Part shown: positions 31,961 through 42,310 of the stretch, one piece after another
Numbering within the stretch: position 1 is the stretch's first letter
Layout of the letters: the number at the start of each line of letters is the position of its first letter
Assembly: GCA_026075535.2 (NCBI GenBank)
Contig: AP026548.1
Coordinates: 9,300,001 to 9,364,000, forward strand
DNA length: 64,000 bases
Direction: 5' to 3'
Source: Tricholoma matsutake
Lineage: Eukaryota; Basidiomycota; Agaricomycetes; Agaricales; Tricholomataceae
Translations under genes and position numbers: made by a program
Notes under the pieces: generated by a model
The model's database searches: none
What the model was told of the DNA's origin: nothing
What the model saw: only the letters and a program-made list of their open reading frames with translations

Positions 31961-33860
31961 ATGAGTGGGCTATCGGTAGCCCCCCCACCACGTGCTCTCT
32001 CGCCAGCAGCAACAGCCCACCCAGCTCTCGCCCCAATGGGCCGCCCACGACGCTCGGATGTCGTAACCCCCAAAGCCGCCAAAAACGCCAGTGACAGCTG
32101 CAACAAGCAGGACAATGGCAACAAGGGGGAGAACAACAACCCCAGCGATAATGACAATGAAAGCACTGATGATGACAGCCAGCACCAGGGGAAGGACGAC
32201 GACAGCAACAGTGATGACCAGCACAAGGGGAACTGCGAGAGCAACAACAACAACAATGAAAGCAGTGGGAACGACGAGGAGGAGGACGACAACGACATTG
32301 ACAGTGAGAAGCATGGCGAGAAGAACAACAACAAGCAGAACGACGGGAAGACAAAGACCAGCAGGAAGATGAAGAACGGTGAGAAGAACAACAACAACGT
32401 GAAGAACAACGAGAAGAACAGCGAGAACAACAACAACAACAACAACAAGAACAACGAGAACAACAACAACAATGATGAGAACAACAACAACAACGAGAAC
32501 AATGAGACTAACAATGAGAACAACAAGACTAACAACGAGAACAATGAGACTAACAATGAGAACAACGAGACTAACAATGAGAACAACGAGAACAACAATG
32601 ACAACAATGAGAACAATGACAACGAGAACACCGACAGCGATGCAGACAAGGGGGAGGACAACAACGGGACTGACAACAACAACAACAGGACTGAAAGTGG
32701 CAACCTCATGAACCTTGTCACCACCACCGATGCCGCTGCCAACTGTGCCACCACTGCTGCTTGTTCTACTAATCCTGCCCCTGCTTCAGTAGAAGGTAAA
32801 TATTTTACCATAGTATTGTTTGTTATCCTTAATGTTAGATTAGACTTTCCTCAATGTGACCCCAAGGGTGCTTGTCAACTTGGTAAAATTTCTCGCTGTC
32901 ATAATATTTGTAATTTTTGTAATTGAAGATCTTCATGTACATGAAGGAACCAAGGATAGTATTGGAAGCAAAGGTAACAATTTTATCTTTGAATGGTTTG
33001 CTTTTTTAAAGCCCATTCTTATTAGATATGGACTTTTCACTCCCAGGAATTGACCAAGGTAACATTATCTGGATCTTGTTTTCTATTTCCAACCCATATT
33101 AGATGTACCTATGGCTAGTCCACCAACCAGCCCTTCACAAAAATTACAGGGAGCCTCACATACTACTGGTGGTGTTATCCATGGCCGTGCCTATGGAAAT
33201 GTGTTCAACCTTGCAGATTCTCATGACCTGGAAACTGATGCTGCAGCTTCCGTCATGGGTAAAGTTTACTTATATGACTCGTGTGTTGATCCTGCCACTA
33301 CCAAGCCAAAGTCTGCATTCAAGCTTAAAGTTACGACTTCATTGGGTGTGGTTCTATCAAAGCTGGCAGAGAAAAATTCTCCAGTTCGCCGTAAGTCATT
33401 TGACTAACCATTTTTTGGAATATGTTTGTAAGGTTTCTGCAGGTCAAAATTCAAGAATTTTTGTATAAGATGACCTTTGGAATATTAAAGGATGCTATTC
33501 CACTGCAATCAAAGATGAAGAACCTGTCACATGGAACTTCATTAATGGAGAATATGTTCTTCCAGTTTCAATTGTAAGTTGTGTTTTATCTAATATTGGA
33601 AAAATTCAGCTATCTATCAATAGGAATGTGAACCTGCTTTCCAGTCTGTTATGCATACAGAATCTCTATCTATATCGCCAACCCTTACTCGTGATTCTAC
33701 TCCTGCCTCACTTTCAACTTTGGCTACTACCACTCTCACTCCCTTCAAGAACGATCTTATAACTCATCTCAAGGTAGTTTCTGATAGTAATATTATGGTC
33801 TTGTGGTTGAATTCCACTTGGAGTCCAGTTGGAGTCCGATTGGACTATGTAGAGCAAATA
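31961..33860 (+). pseudogene. Multi-exon hypothetical gene with Asn/Glu-rich low-complexity domain
   Basis: MSGLSVAPPPRALSPAATAH opens the first long exon, followed by a Lys/Ser/Asp part and a run of Asn/Glu codons (about 32395-32640). It ends at ASVEG before GTAAAT at 32796. Small exons follow with clean GT-AG borders: DLHVHEGTKDSIGSK, then VPMASPPTSPSQK, HGRAYGNVFNLADSHDLETD, VYLYDSCVDPATTKPKS and TTSLGVVLSKLAEKNSPVR. Later come DDLWNIKGCYSTAIKDEEPV and INGEYVLPVSI, then a Thr/Ser/Pro tail and LITHLK. I recall this GNVFxLxDSH/YDSCVD protein family from Agaricomycete repeats, without a known function. Few breaks are visible, so it could have been functional recently. Confidence 0.5.
32395..32640 (+). 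repeat. AACAACGAGAAC-type microsatellite encoding Asn/Glu runs
   Basis: Trinucleotide-based repeat of AAC, GAG, AAT and ACT codons in one frame, continuing the upstream gene's reading frame. The other frames read as Thr/Arg or, on the minus strand, Leu/Ser runs and are not genes. Confidence 0.85.
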
Positions 33861-33904
33861 TAAACTTTGTAAATTGTATCTCATGACCCTAATATGGTAA
33901 AAAT

Positions 33905-34445
33905 ATGTCAGGCACATGGCTCAGGTGGTTAGAGCACTCCGAAATCTGCTTATTTAAGCTGGAGAGCAGAGGTTGAGGGTTCAAGTCCTGAAAATACAAG
34001 TATTTTATATTTTCAGATGCAAGCTTGAGTGATAAGTTCTGAGTCCCTGTCCAATCCGACTGGAGTCCGAGTGGACTGGAGTCATAACAGGATAATGACT
34101 TGTGAATTGCTTAAGTAGCATTGAACATGTTCATCTGGTTGGACTCCAGTTGGACTCCGAGTGGACTCTGGTTGGACTCCGAGTGGACTCTGAGTGGACT
34201 CCAGTTGGACTCCGAGTGGACTCTGAGTGGACTCCAGTTGGACTCCCAGTGGACTCCAGTTGGACTCCAGTTGGACTCCAGTGGGGGGATGAACTCTACT
34301 TGACTTAATGTAGTTCAACTGGACTCCAGTGGGGGGATGAACTCTACTTGACTTAATGTAGTTCAACTGGACTCCACTCAGACTCCACTCGGACTCCAGT
34401 CAGTCCAGTCAGAGTCCACTAGGACAGGTGGGGGACTGTAAAGTA
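33905..34445 (+). repeat. tRNA-headed SINE-like element with GGACTCC minisatellite body
   Basis: The head contains TGGCTCAGGTGGTTAGAGCA (good A box) and GGGTTCAAGTCC (perfect B box) about 60 bp apart, the layout of a tRNA gene with a small extra arm or intron. The body, 34138-34290, is built from TGGACTCCAGT/TGGACTCCGAG and similar 12-14 bp units. A 48-bp unit starting GACTCCAGTGGGGGGATGAA is present twice (34274 and 34322). It ends GGGGGACTGTAAAGTACT. Homologous termini occur in the palindrome at 9.7-14.4 kb. Confidence 0.65.
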
Positions 34446-34447
34446 CT

Positions 34448-35512
34448 GCTAATCCTAATCAAACTGCCAATGCTGTCCCAACTGCTGATGCCTTGAACAA
34501 CAGTTATATTCATGTGGTCCATACAAATGGAATACATCACTTAGCAATGGTTAGCTGCCAGTGTCAGGGGGAACACTGAATCCCCTTGGACCTGGTAACC
34601 AGTAACTTACTACCCACAAGCTTCACCAACATACGGATTCTGTTCACCATGCAGGTCCTAGACCATTTTTGGCTCTGTAATCTGGAATTAAAGGCATCAG
34701 CCTATCAGTTTTACCAGCTGATTTGGCATGTAACATTGCTGATGAGGCCTGCCAAAGTGGTCAATCTCTACCATGAGCTTCAGCACATGTCCCGCTTATG
34801 GCATTGGATGAAAAGATTGAAGTGGGCAGGGTATGGACACAATCAAAGAGATCCTTTGAATCCTGAACCAGGATCACTTGCCGATTTCTGTCCAGCCTGT
34901 CCTCAAGTAGGCATTAATATACTGGACAATTGGAAGGATGATGTGAACCAGTGGGTGTCAAAATACCTCAGTGCAGTGGCATCTAGAATGATACTATGGA
35001 TTTCAGATTTGTTTTTAAACACATATTCATGGCCAATGGCAATTTCAAAGTTGATCATGTTCAGCAGAAAAACTCCGATACTGATATATGCATTATTATT
35101 ATTATATGGCTATGGGATGGAGGTGGGATGGCCCCAAATCGGGCTGAATATGAGCTGTTTCTCCAAGCCACCATAGAATGATTAACAGTAGGTACCTTCC
35201 CTTGGTGGTGGCCAATGCCATTCCCAATGCCATCCCCAAAGCTGGTCTGATTTGTATTTGGGTTTCCAGATGGCTCTTTGCAAAAATAAATTCCTAGCTG
35301 TTGTGAATGCTTTTCTGGCATCAAAGGCATGTGACAGGACTGGAGTAGCAGCCATTGTATGTGCATGGCATGGATGTTATGTACCCAATGCATTGGTAGA
35401 CCTGTTTCATGGAGAACAGCAAAAGAATGTCGACTTTGCTTTCCTTCAAGCACTGAAGACCACCAGAGTTGACCCTCACTCTAGTCTTTGCTCAAGTCCT
35501 GGTTCCATCTGA
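34448..35512 (+). pseudogene. KDZ-type transposase gene, part 2
   Basis: After the second copy of the direct repeat, the KDZ peptide continues: LDLVTSNLLPTSFTNIRILF, QVLDHFWLCNLELKASAYQF, YHELQHMSRLWHWMKRLKWA and DFCPACPQVGINILDNWKDD. A further frame has CMAWMLCTQCIGRPV-type and HGCYVPNALVDLFHGEQQKN sequence, then VDFAFLQAL. FCPACP and the HGC-VPN-LVDL-GEQQKN-D block are typical of KDZ transposases. The C-terminal catalytic part after VDFAFLQAL is missing. Together with the first part it forms one broken gene. KDZ transposases belong to the Kyakuja-Dileera-Zisupton superfamily. Confidence 0.8.
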
Positions 35513-36237
35513 ACTTAACCTAAATCCCTCCACACTTATCCTCCTGCACTTACCTGCACTTACCTGCTCCTACTCCTGATACCTTCATCTTGAAATTAGG
35601 ACACCAGATGAGGTGAAGGGCACAAGTTGAAGCCAAGTCCTTTCCATTCCCCCTCTGTACTCCCACCACTTGGTGTTTTACACTAAGCGGTTTCCTGTTC
35701 CCCATCCTGCTGGATCTGCTATGACCTGACATTCTCCCACCATCAGCGCCCACTGAATCTGCCCAGATTCCAACATAACTCAAATTAGGTTCAGTTCTTA
35801 ACACTAGCAAGCAACATGCTTACAGAGTGTCAATCATGATTGACAAAGAATATCAGAACCAAATGTTTAGGGAAATTTGTGGAGGACAGTCATGGGATAG
35901 GAATGCATTGAATGTAGAGAAGATAGTGGAAGGAGTACCTGTAAGGGGACAGCCCCCCAGGTATATATGTTTCCCTATCTACTGTTCATACTCTATGGAA
36001 ACCTCTCATTCATTCCTATCTTACATATCTATTTGTTATTGTTTGGCTACAGCCTTATACCTGCCTGCTCACAGTAGATACACTCTTTAATCCAACATCT
36101 AAGTATCTCCCCAGTATAAGTGTGCTTTATAGCCTTGACTACCTGTCATTACATAGTCTTATAGACTCCCTGTGGCCCTCTGTGGCCCCTCTGTGCCTCT
36201 GTGCCTCTAGTATCCTCATCTTCTGGGTCTTGCCCTT
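35513..36237. other. No gene recognised between the KDZ remnant and chromovirus G2
   Basis: Only short peptides without family resemblance (for example IDKEYQNQMFREICGG near 35837). A CCTCTGTGGCC/CCTCTGTGCCTCT repeat lies at 36177-36210. The stretch ends at a TTGCCCTTACAG sequence immediately before the first recognisable G2 codons. Confidence 0.4.
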
Positions 36238-36240
36238 ACA

Positions 36241-36310
36241 GTACCAAAGAAGTATCACAAGTATCTGTCAGTCTTTCAGAAGAAGGAATCAGAGTGAATG
36301 CTGGTGTGGA
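36241..36310 (+). pseudogene. Chromovirus G2: start of reverse transcriptase, split from the rest by element R1
   Basis: VPKKYHKYLSVFQKKESE, a stop, MLVW. Removing the 2496-bp element at 36311-38806 and one target copy joins W directly to KPYVIKMKPGWV, which restores the usual fungal chromovirus RT entrance. No protease or gag is seen to the left. Confidence 0.75.
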
Positions 36311-38806
36311 TAGTGTTTGAAGCTGCAACCAGTCCTCAACTGACTAGAATCAGTCTAAACTGACATTATATACATAATAACACTACTCTAAAACTACAAT
36401 AAAGCCTCTGGGAGCAGGCATGATAATGAAATTAAACAGAACTAAGATAAACTTGTTACTCCCTACCTTGCAGGATGTGTGAGGAAGGGGAGGTCAGCTA
36501 GTATATGAATCAGAAAGAAAAACCCCCTCCTGCATTTGGAGCAAGAAGGGGCATCCACTGGCATAGTCACTGTCTCACCCTCATCATCTGGTGTTGGCAT
36601 TGTCATCCTCTGCCCTCATCATCTGGTGTTGGTGTTAGCATGGTCGTCCACTCATCATAATTGGTGTCACCACATGGCATTGGTGTTGGTGTTGTCTGTG
36701 TTCTCATCGTCATTTGCTGCTGCTTCCCACTTGTGCTGTTTGTGCATCATTTCCCACTCATGCTGTCATTCATGCATTGTTTGGTTGTTGTTGTTGTTGT
36801 TGTATTCAGTGTATTGTCCAGCCTCATTGTTCTCATCCACCATTGGCATCATCACTGTCAGCACCCCCATTGCCCCCTGCAAGCAGTGGCTCACAGCTGG
36901 GGTGGTGGTGCTGTGTTGTCATGGTGATCAGAGGTGGCATTGGTGGTGGATTGGTAAGGTGTGACACAGGTATGGGTAAACCCTTCATAATATTGTTACA
37001 GGTATGCACGGTTATGGGTATGGATCATAAGTTGCCATACCCAGGCAATACCATACCCATTTCCACAGTGTTATGGTTGTGTGTGGGTATGCCAGTGCCA
37101 GGATTTTGATCAGGTGAGTGATCATCTGACCTTGTTGATTCACTCACAACACTTCTAATTTTAAACTATAGGATGATTCATGATGACCACCACCACCACC
37201 ATAGCACCCCCAACTGCTCATGGGGTGGAAATGGGGAGCAAGGACAACTGGTAAGCAACCACAATGGCTGCATCACAGCCCAAATGATGTCTATTGTCAT
37301 TTGGGCCCTAGGTATTTTTTTCTATCTTTTGTTCTTGTTTTTTTCTAACTAACTAATGTTTTTATTCAGCTTTTAAATTCTAATAGTGCTATAACAATGA
37401 GACAACACCATCAACACCACCCCACCACTGTTGTGAGCCTATGCTCACAAGGTGGATAACAACAGGGATGGGACCAACAATGAACAAGAAAAACACACCC
37501 CACCCCCCAGCCTCATGAGCAACTGCTCATGGGGTGGATCATGGGTGGGATGATGATGGGCAGCAGCAGCAACAAGGAGTGGTGGGGAGGGAGAATGATG
37601 ACAAAGACAATGATGCTGGGCAAGCAACAACCAATGCACACCACCCACCCCCAGCCTCACAAGCAACTGCTTGTGGGGTGGATTGCAGGTGGAATGACAA
37701 TGACAATGATGAGGACCTGAGGACCACCACCACAACAGCACCCCCAACTACTGCCACAAGCAACTGCTCATGGGGTGGAAATGGGGAGCAACTGATTTCA
37801 TTCTGGGCAACTATGGCCATGCCCCCCCCCCTCTCACTGCAAATGCAAGTGGGGGTTTCTCATTCTGTTCTTGGTGACTCCAGGCAGCACTGCCCCTCTC
37901 TCACTGCAAATGCAAGTGGGGGGGTTTCTTGTTCTATATATTAGTTTAATGTAATTATCTCATCATCATCTGCTGTTGTTGTTGTCTGCTGCTGTTATTG
38001 TTTGCTGCTGTCATCATTGACAACAACTCATCATCTGGTCTTGGTGTCATTGGCATTGGTGTCATCATCTGCTGCCCTCATCATCTGGTGTTGCTTGTGT
38101 TACCACCCTGTGATCAGGGGCTTGTAGGCATGGGTGTGGGGATTGGTTGTAGGCATTATCAAAGGGTAAGAACCTAAAACAATAACAAAATATTTAGTTA
38201 GTTGAAAACAAGGAATCAATGATAAAAAACATAACTAAGGCACAAACAATGCACCTGGCATTGTCTGGGCCAGCCATGTTGGTCTGTTTGTAGTCATAGT
38301 GTCATTTTCAAAAGGTAAGAATTGAAGAACAATAACAAAACAGTTCATTAGTTAAAAACAAGGAATCATTAATACAGAAACATACCTAAGGCTGTGTTGG
38401 TTTGTTTGTAGCCATGGTGGTAGTAGGAAGTGTAGTGGTGAAGGCAAGTGACATAGTGTTGGTTGTTTGGTGGTTGTGGAAAAATGGTGACACTTTCTTT
38501 CTTGGTTGTGCACATGACCAAATGGTCTGTGCAAAACCTCAGGGTACATAAACCCATGCTTTTTGTGCTTTGCTTTCCTTGGGCATGGCCCCATTATCAT
38601 TGTATTTTAGTTATTATATAAGTAAGTACCATAGGTATACAATATGTATATTGGTCAGTTGCAACTGACTACAACCAATTAGTAAAACCGCAACTGACTA
38701 CCAGCAAAATCTAAGGCAACTGCAACTGCAAAAAGACTGGACCACAGTTTGGTTCAGTTCAGTTTCAGTTTTTTTCCAGTTGTGTGAACCAGACTTTCAA
38801 ACACTA
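36311..38806. mobile_element. hAT-like non-autonomous foldback element R1 (family R)
   Basis: It starts TAGTGTTTGAA and ends with the complement TTCAAACACTA. Flanks are GGTGTGGA (36303-36310) and GGTGCAGA (38807-38814), an 8-bp duplication in which both differences fit decay of a CG. Inside are hairpin/intron-like modules in opposite orientations (37268-37385; 38170-38240; 38315-38395), GGTGG-rich stretches, GTTGTTGTTG runs and, near the right end, GGGTACATAAACC and CTAAGGCAACTGCAACTG. No transposase is encoded. Related copies: 9704-14285 (modules) and 43742-44703 (right part). Confidence 0.75.
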
Positions 38807-39679
38807 GGTGCAGAAGCCGTATGTGATCAAGATGAAGCCAGGGTGGGTGCTGAAGAAGTCAAAGGTGTATCTATTATCTTTGAAGGAACAAGAAGTTGAT
38901 GTGTTCCTAAACAAGGAATTATGCAAAGGGTACATCCAACCTTCAAAATCCCTGCAGACATCACCAATATTCTTTGTTGAAGGATCCTCAATGCATGGCA
39001 AATGTGGCTTTCCACTCATTTCCTTTCCTAATGTGTACATTATTGTATCCCCATCTTAGATATAATTTTGTGAAGACTTTGGCTTTGCCCACTTTGTCAA
39101 TAATTTCAGAAATCAAGGGTAGGGGGTATGCATTCTTCACTGTCCACTCATTCAAATACCTATAAGCAATACACATTCTCTTTCTCTGGTCCTTCTTTGG
39201 CACTTGTCATGTTTTTTGGGATGACCAATAGTCCCCCAACCTTTCAAAATATGATGGATGTCATTTTCAAGGATGTAATTGACAAAGGCATGGTAATAAT
39301 ATTTATTGATGACATTCTGATATTTAGGGAGGATGAAGAAAATCATGAGGTGATAGTGCAGGAGGTGTTACAGAGATTAGCAGAGAACAATCTATTTTTG
39401 AAACCCAAGAAGTGTGTATTCAGTGCCAGTGAGATTGAGTTCCTAGGGTTAATGATTGGCCCTGATGGAATCAAGATAGACCCAATCAAGGTACAGGGAA
39501 TCACCGATTGGCCTGCACCCACCCACATCAAGGAGGTGCAAACCTTCTTGGGGCTCACAAATTACTACCATCACTTTGTGCCTAATTTTTCTAAAATTGC
39601 CACTCCCTTACATAACCTCACAGAGAAGGGAGTAGTATGGAGGTGGGGGAGCAACAGCAGACAGTGTTTGAAGAATTAA
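38807..39679 (+). pseudogene. Chromovirus G2: reverse transcriptase with an internal inversion
   Basis: KPYVIKMKPGWVLKKSKVYL, KELCKGYIQPSKSLQTSPIF and FFVE run on the plus strand. Bases 38981-39200 then carry the next part on the minus strand (KKDQRKRMCIAYRYLNEWTV, NAYPLPLISEIIDKVG, FTKLYLRWGYNNVHIRKGNE). The plus strand resumes with MFFGMTNSPPTFQNMMDVIF, IIFIDDILIFREDEENHE (FIDD catalytic motif), KPKKCVFSASEIEFLGLMIG and VQTFLGLTNYYHHFVPNFSK. Apart from the inversion, 39128-39679 is one open frame. Confidence 0.9.
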
Positions 39680-40160
39680 AGGGAAAGTTTGTAGAGGGAC
39701 CAATATTAGCCCCAGTAGATTTCACACATGAAATCAGATGCATCAACCTTTGCTACTGGAGCAGTATTATCAATGCTATGTGAAGATGACAAATGGCATC
39801 CTTGTGCATATCTATCCTGAGGGTTGAATGATGTGGGAAGGAATTAGGATATGCATGACAAAAAGATGTTGGGAATAATATGAGCATTGGAGGCATGGAG
39901 ACATTATTTGGAGGGAGCAACGCATCAGATTGAAATCTGGATGGATCACCAGAATCTACAATACTTCATGTCTGCTAAAAACCTTAACCACCAGCAAGTG
40001 CATTGGGCATTATTCCTATCACATCTTAATTTTCACCTGGTCCATAAAGTGGGGAGCTTAATGAGGAAAGCAGATACATTATACAGACATATTGATCATA
40101 AAAGGGGGGTGGAGGAGGGCAACACAAATATTATGCTACTCAACCCCAAACACTTTCACA
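39680..40160 (+). pseudogene. Chromovirus G2: RNase H domain
   Basis: DASTFATGAVLSML (first Asp), ALEAWRHYLEGATHQIEIWM, DHQNLQYFMSAKNLNHQQVH and LVHKVGSLMRKADTLYRHID. Stops interrupt it at YLS and DVGRN. It joins the reverse transcriptase in the usual Ty3 order. Confidence 0.85.
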
Positions 40161-40375
40161 TTTGCACTACACATCAAGGGCATCTATTAATAGATATCTT
40201 GGAAATGGGGATGTTGTCCAAAATTAGACAATGCTCAGAAATGGATGATGAAGTAGTGGAAGCCATGAAAGCTTTGAAGGGAGAGAAGAAGGGTAATATT
40301 ACAGGAGAGGAATGGGCTGAGGAGCAAAGGTTGGTATTATTCTGAGGGAAGTCATATGTACTGAAAGATCAAGAT

Positions 40376-40714
40376 TTGCAAAGAGAGATCATCCAGTTAC
40401 ATCATAATACACCAGCTGCTGGACATCCAGGAAGATGGAAGATGTTGGAGTTAGGGATGAGAAATTATTGGTGGCCCAGAATTTCTAAATTTGTGTTGGA
40501 ATATGTGGATAGATGTGATATGTGCATGAGGGGGAAGAAATTTCCAGAGAAACCTGCTGGGAAGTTAATGCCAAACCCCATACCAAGACTGCCATGGCAA
40601 GATATATCCATCGACTTTATTACAGGATCACCTGAAGCTCAGGGATAAGATGCCATATTCATAGTATGCAACTGCTTTACTAAAGAGGTCCATATTATTC
40701 CTACCACTGCAGAA
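40376..40714 (+). pseudogene. Chromovirus G2: integrase zinc finger and start of core, first copy
   Basis: LQREIIQLHHNTPAAGHPGR, NYWWPRISKFVLEYVDRCDM and CMRGKKFPEKPAGKL give the H-H-C-C finger. DISIDFITGSPEAQG begins the catalytic core and is followed by a stop, then FIVCNCFTKEVHIIPTTAET. The peptide breaks at this point, and an older duplicate of 39783-40714 follows. Confidence 0.85.
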
Positions 40715-40722
40715 ACCTCATA

Positions 40723-41660
40723 AAAGATGACAAATGGCATCTTTGCACATACTTATCCTGAGGGTCGAATGTTGTGGAGAGGAATTAAAATGTGCATGAC
40801 AAAGAGATGTTGAGAATAATACAAGCATTGGAAGCATGGAGGCATTATTTGGAGGGAGCAACACATCTGGATGGATCATCAGAATCTGCCATACTTCATG
40901 TCCACCAAAAAGCTTAAGAAATGACAAGTGCGTTGGGCATTATTCCTATTTTGTTTCAATTTTCACCTGATCCATAAATTGGGAAGCTTAATGAGGAAAT
41001 GAGATGCTTTGTCCAGATGGGTCGATCACAAAAGGGGGGTGGAAGAAGACAATAAACAATGTATGCTACTCAAACCTGAATACTTTCACATTTGTGCTAT
41101 GCACTGAGGGCATCTATTAATAGATAGCTCAGAGATGGAGATGTTGTCTAAAATTTGACAATGATCAGAGATGGATGTTGAAGTGGTGGAAGCAGTGAAA
41201 GGTATGAAGAGGGAGATGAAGGGAGATGAATGGGCTGAAGAACAAGAGTTGATATTATTCCAAGGGAAGGTGTATGTACTAAAGGATCAGGATTTGTGAT
41301 GAGAAATTGTCTGGTTACATTATGATATGCTGACTGCTGGACACCCAGGAAGATGAAAGATGTTGGAATTAGGTATCTGCATGGGTTACCCATGGGTATT
41401 TTGTGCTGTACCCATATGCATACCCATGGCAGGTTTTACCTGTAAACCTGCAGGTCTTAGCTACAAAACACACTAAAAATCAAGCAAAACAGTCAAGAAT
41501 TGACCATTTTGTTTGATTTTTAGTGCATTTTGTAGCTCATGGGTAGGACTATTGTGACCCATACCCATACCCACATGTACCCATACCCATAACCCATATG
41601 GGTACACAAACCCTGTGCAGATCCCTAGTTGGAATTAGTGAATTCCTACTACTATGGAAA
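40723..41660 (+). repeat. Tandem duplicate of G2 pol segment 39783-40714, diverged
   Basis: GATGACAAATGGCATC (39783 and 40726) begins both copies, and the same order of RNase H and zinc-finger codons follows. Copy two has more stops, lacks about 190 bp between KMLELG and the IPTTMETS equivalent, and contains a MITE. After it, integrase continues where copy one stopped (SLDLVHLYLNQVWKLH). The unit is thus a head-to-tail duplication inside one element. Confidence 0.75.
41370..41627. mobile_element. 258-bp hAT-type MITE with perfect 8-bp target duplication
   Basis: GTTGGAAT flanks both sides (41362-41369 and 41628-41635). Termini are TAGGTATCTGCA and the complement TAGGGATCTGCA. The interior has ACCCATGGGTA words and an inverted pair, TAGCTACAAAACACACTA at 41457 and its complement near 41540, able to form a hairpin. 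No coding sequence. The TAGGG/CAGGG-type terminus and the 8-bp duplication place it in the hAT superfamily. Confidence 0.9.
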
Positions 41661-41979
41661 CCTCATCATTGGACTTGGTGCACCTTTACCTAAACCAAGT
41701 ATGGAAATTACATAGCTTATCTGATACAGTGATCTCCAATTGCAGACCACAATTCACATGTTTATGTGAGAGCTAAACAGAATATTGGGTATTCAAATTT
41801 CAAAACAAATTATTTATGGCATACCACCTGCAGACAGATGGGCAGATGGAGAGAATGAATCAGGAGTTGGAGCAGTACCTACACATGTTTGTTAATTACT
41901 GACAAACCAATTGGCCCAAATGGCTGACAATTGCTGAATTTTCCCACAATAATAAATTCCATTTAGCTACTCAAATGTC
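41640..41979 (+). pseudogene. Chromovirus G2: integrase catalytic core
   Basis: SLDLVHLYLNQVWKLHSLSD, TVISNCRPQFT (second catalytic Asp replaced by Asn), AYHLQTDGQMERMNQELEQY (Glu motif), FVNY and FPTIINSI. Frameshifts and stops are frequent. Confidence 0.8.
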
Positions 41980-42310
41980 TGTAGAAAGGTGATCCTAGTA
42001 CAAATAAGATCATCTCAGTCTCTGTACAAGTGACTTTATTTGTGTATACTGTACCTAGTACAAATAAGATTGTCTAATAGGTACAGTAAGTATAAATATA
42101 TATCTAAGCAGTATAAACAATGCTCACCTTAGTCTCTGTACAAGTGACTGAGGTGGTAATGAAACTATCTACTGTATATATATGTGTATTGTGTATAACA
42201 AAGAGAACTAGAGATAAAGGGAACTAATTAATGGAGCATACATGTGCATCAAAGGGAAAGACTAAATATAGCATACACATCAAAACGATACTCATGGTGC
42301 ATTCTCAACA
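41980..42310 (-). mobile_element. Solo LTR (copia-like) with perfect 5-bp target duplication
   Basis: ATGTC flanks it at 41975-41979 and 42311-42315. On the minus strand it starts TGTTGAGAATGCACC and ends CACCTTTCTACA (TG...CA). The sequence has AGTCTCTGTACAAGTGACT twice. It interrupts G2 integrase between TQM and TNYRYHPHMGVEPQ, which joins correctly when the LTR is removed. Confidence 0.85.

Larger units (their letters stand above)
31796..34447. mobile_element. 2.65-kb insertion inside the KDZ gene
   Basis: DNA between the two halves of the KDZ transposase. Its left two thirds hold a multi-exon gene with an Asn-rich tract, and its right part a tRNA-headed SINE-like copy that ends GGGGGACTGTAAAGTACT exactly at the right-hand 163-bp repeat. 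No terminal inverted repeats were found. At least two events are likely, a local duplication and an insertion. Confidence 0.65.

Noticed and set aside
31911..32811. Minus-strand frame of about 290 codons rich in Leu/Ser/Phe with a hydrophobic look.
   Set aside because: It is the complement of the Asn/Glu repeat of the plus-strand gene. The plus strand has matching splice sites and flanking unique exons.
33905..34000. A functional tRNA gene.
   Set aside because: A and B boxes are good, but the anticodon arm cannot be folded with confidence, and the sequence runs into a repeat body shared with other SINE-like copies.
36177..36210. CCTCTGTG repeat as a regulatory array.
   Set aside because: Only a few irregular copies in unassigned DNA; no gene nearby to regulate.
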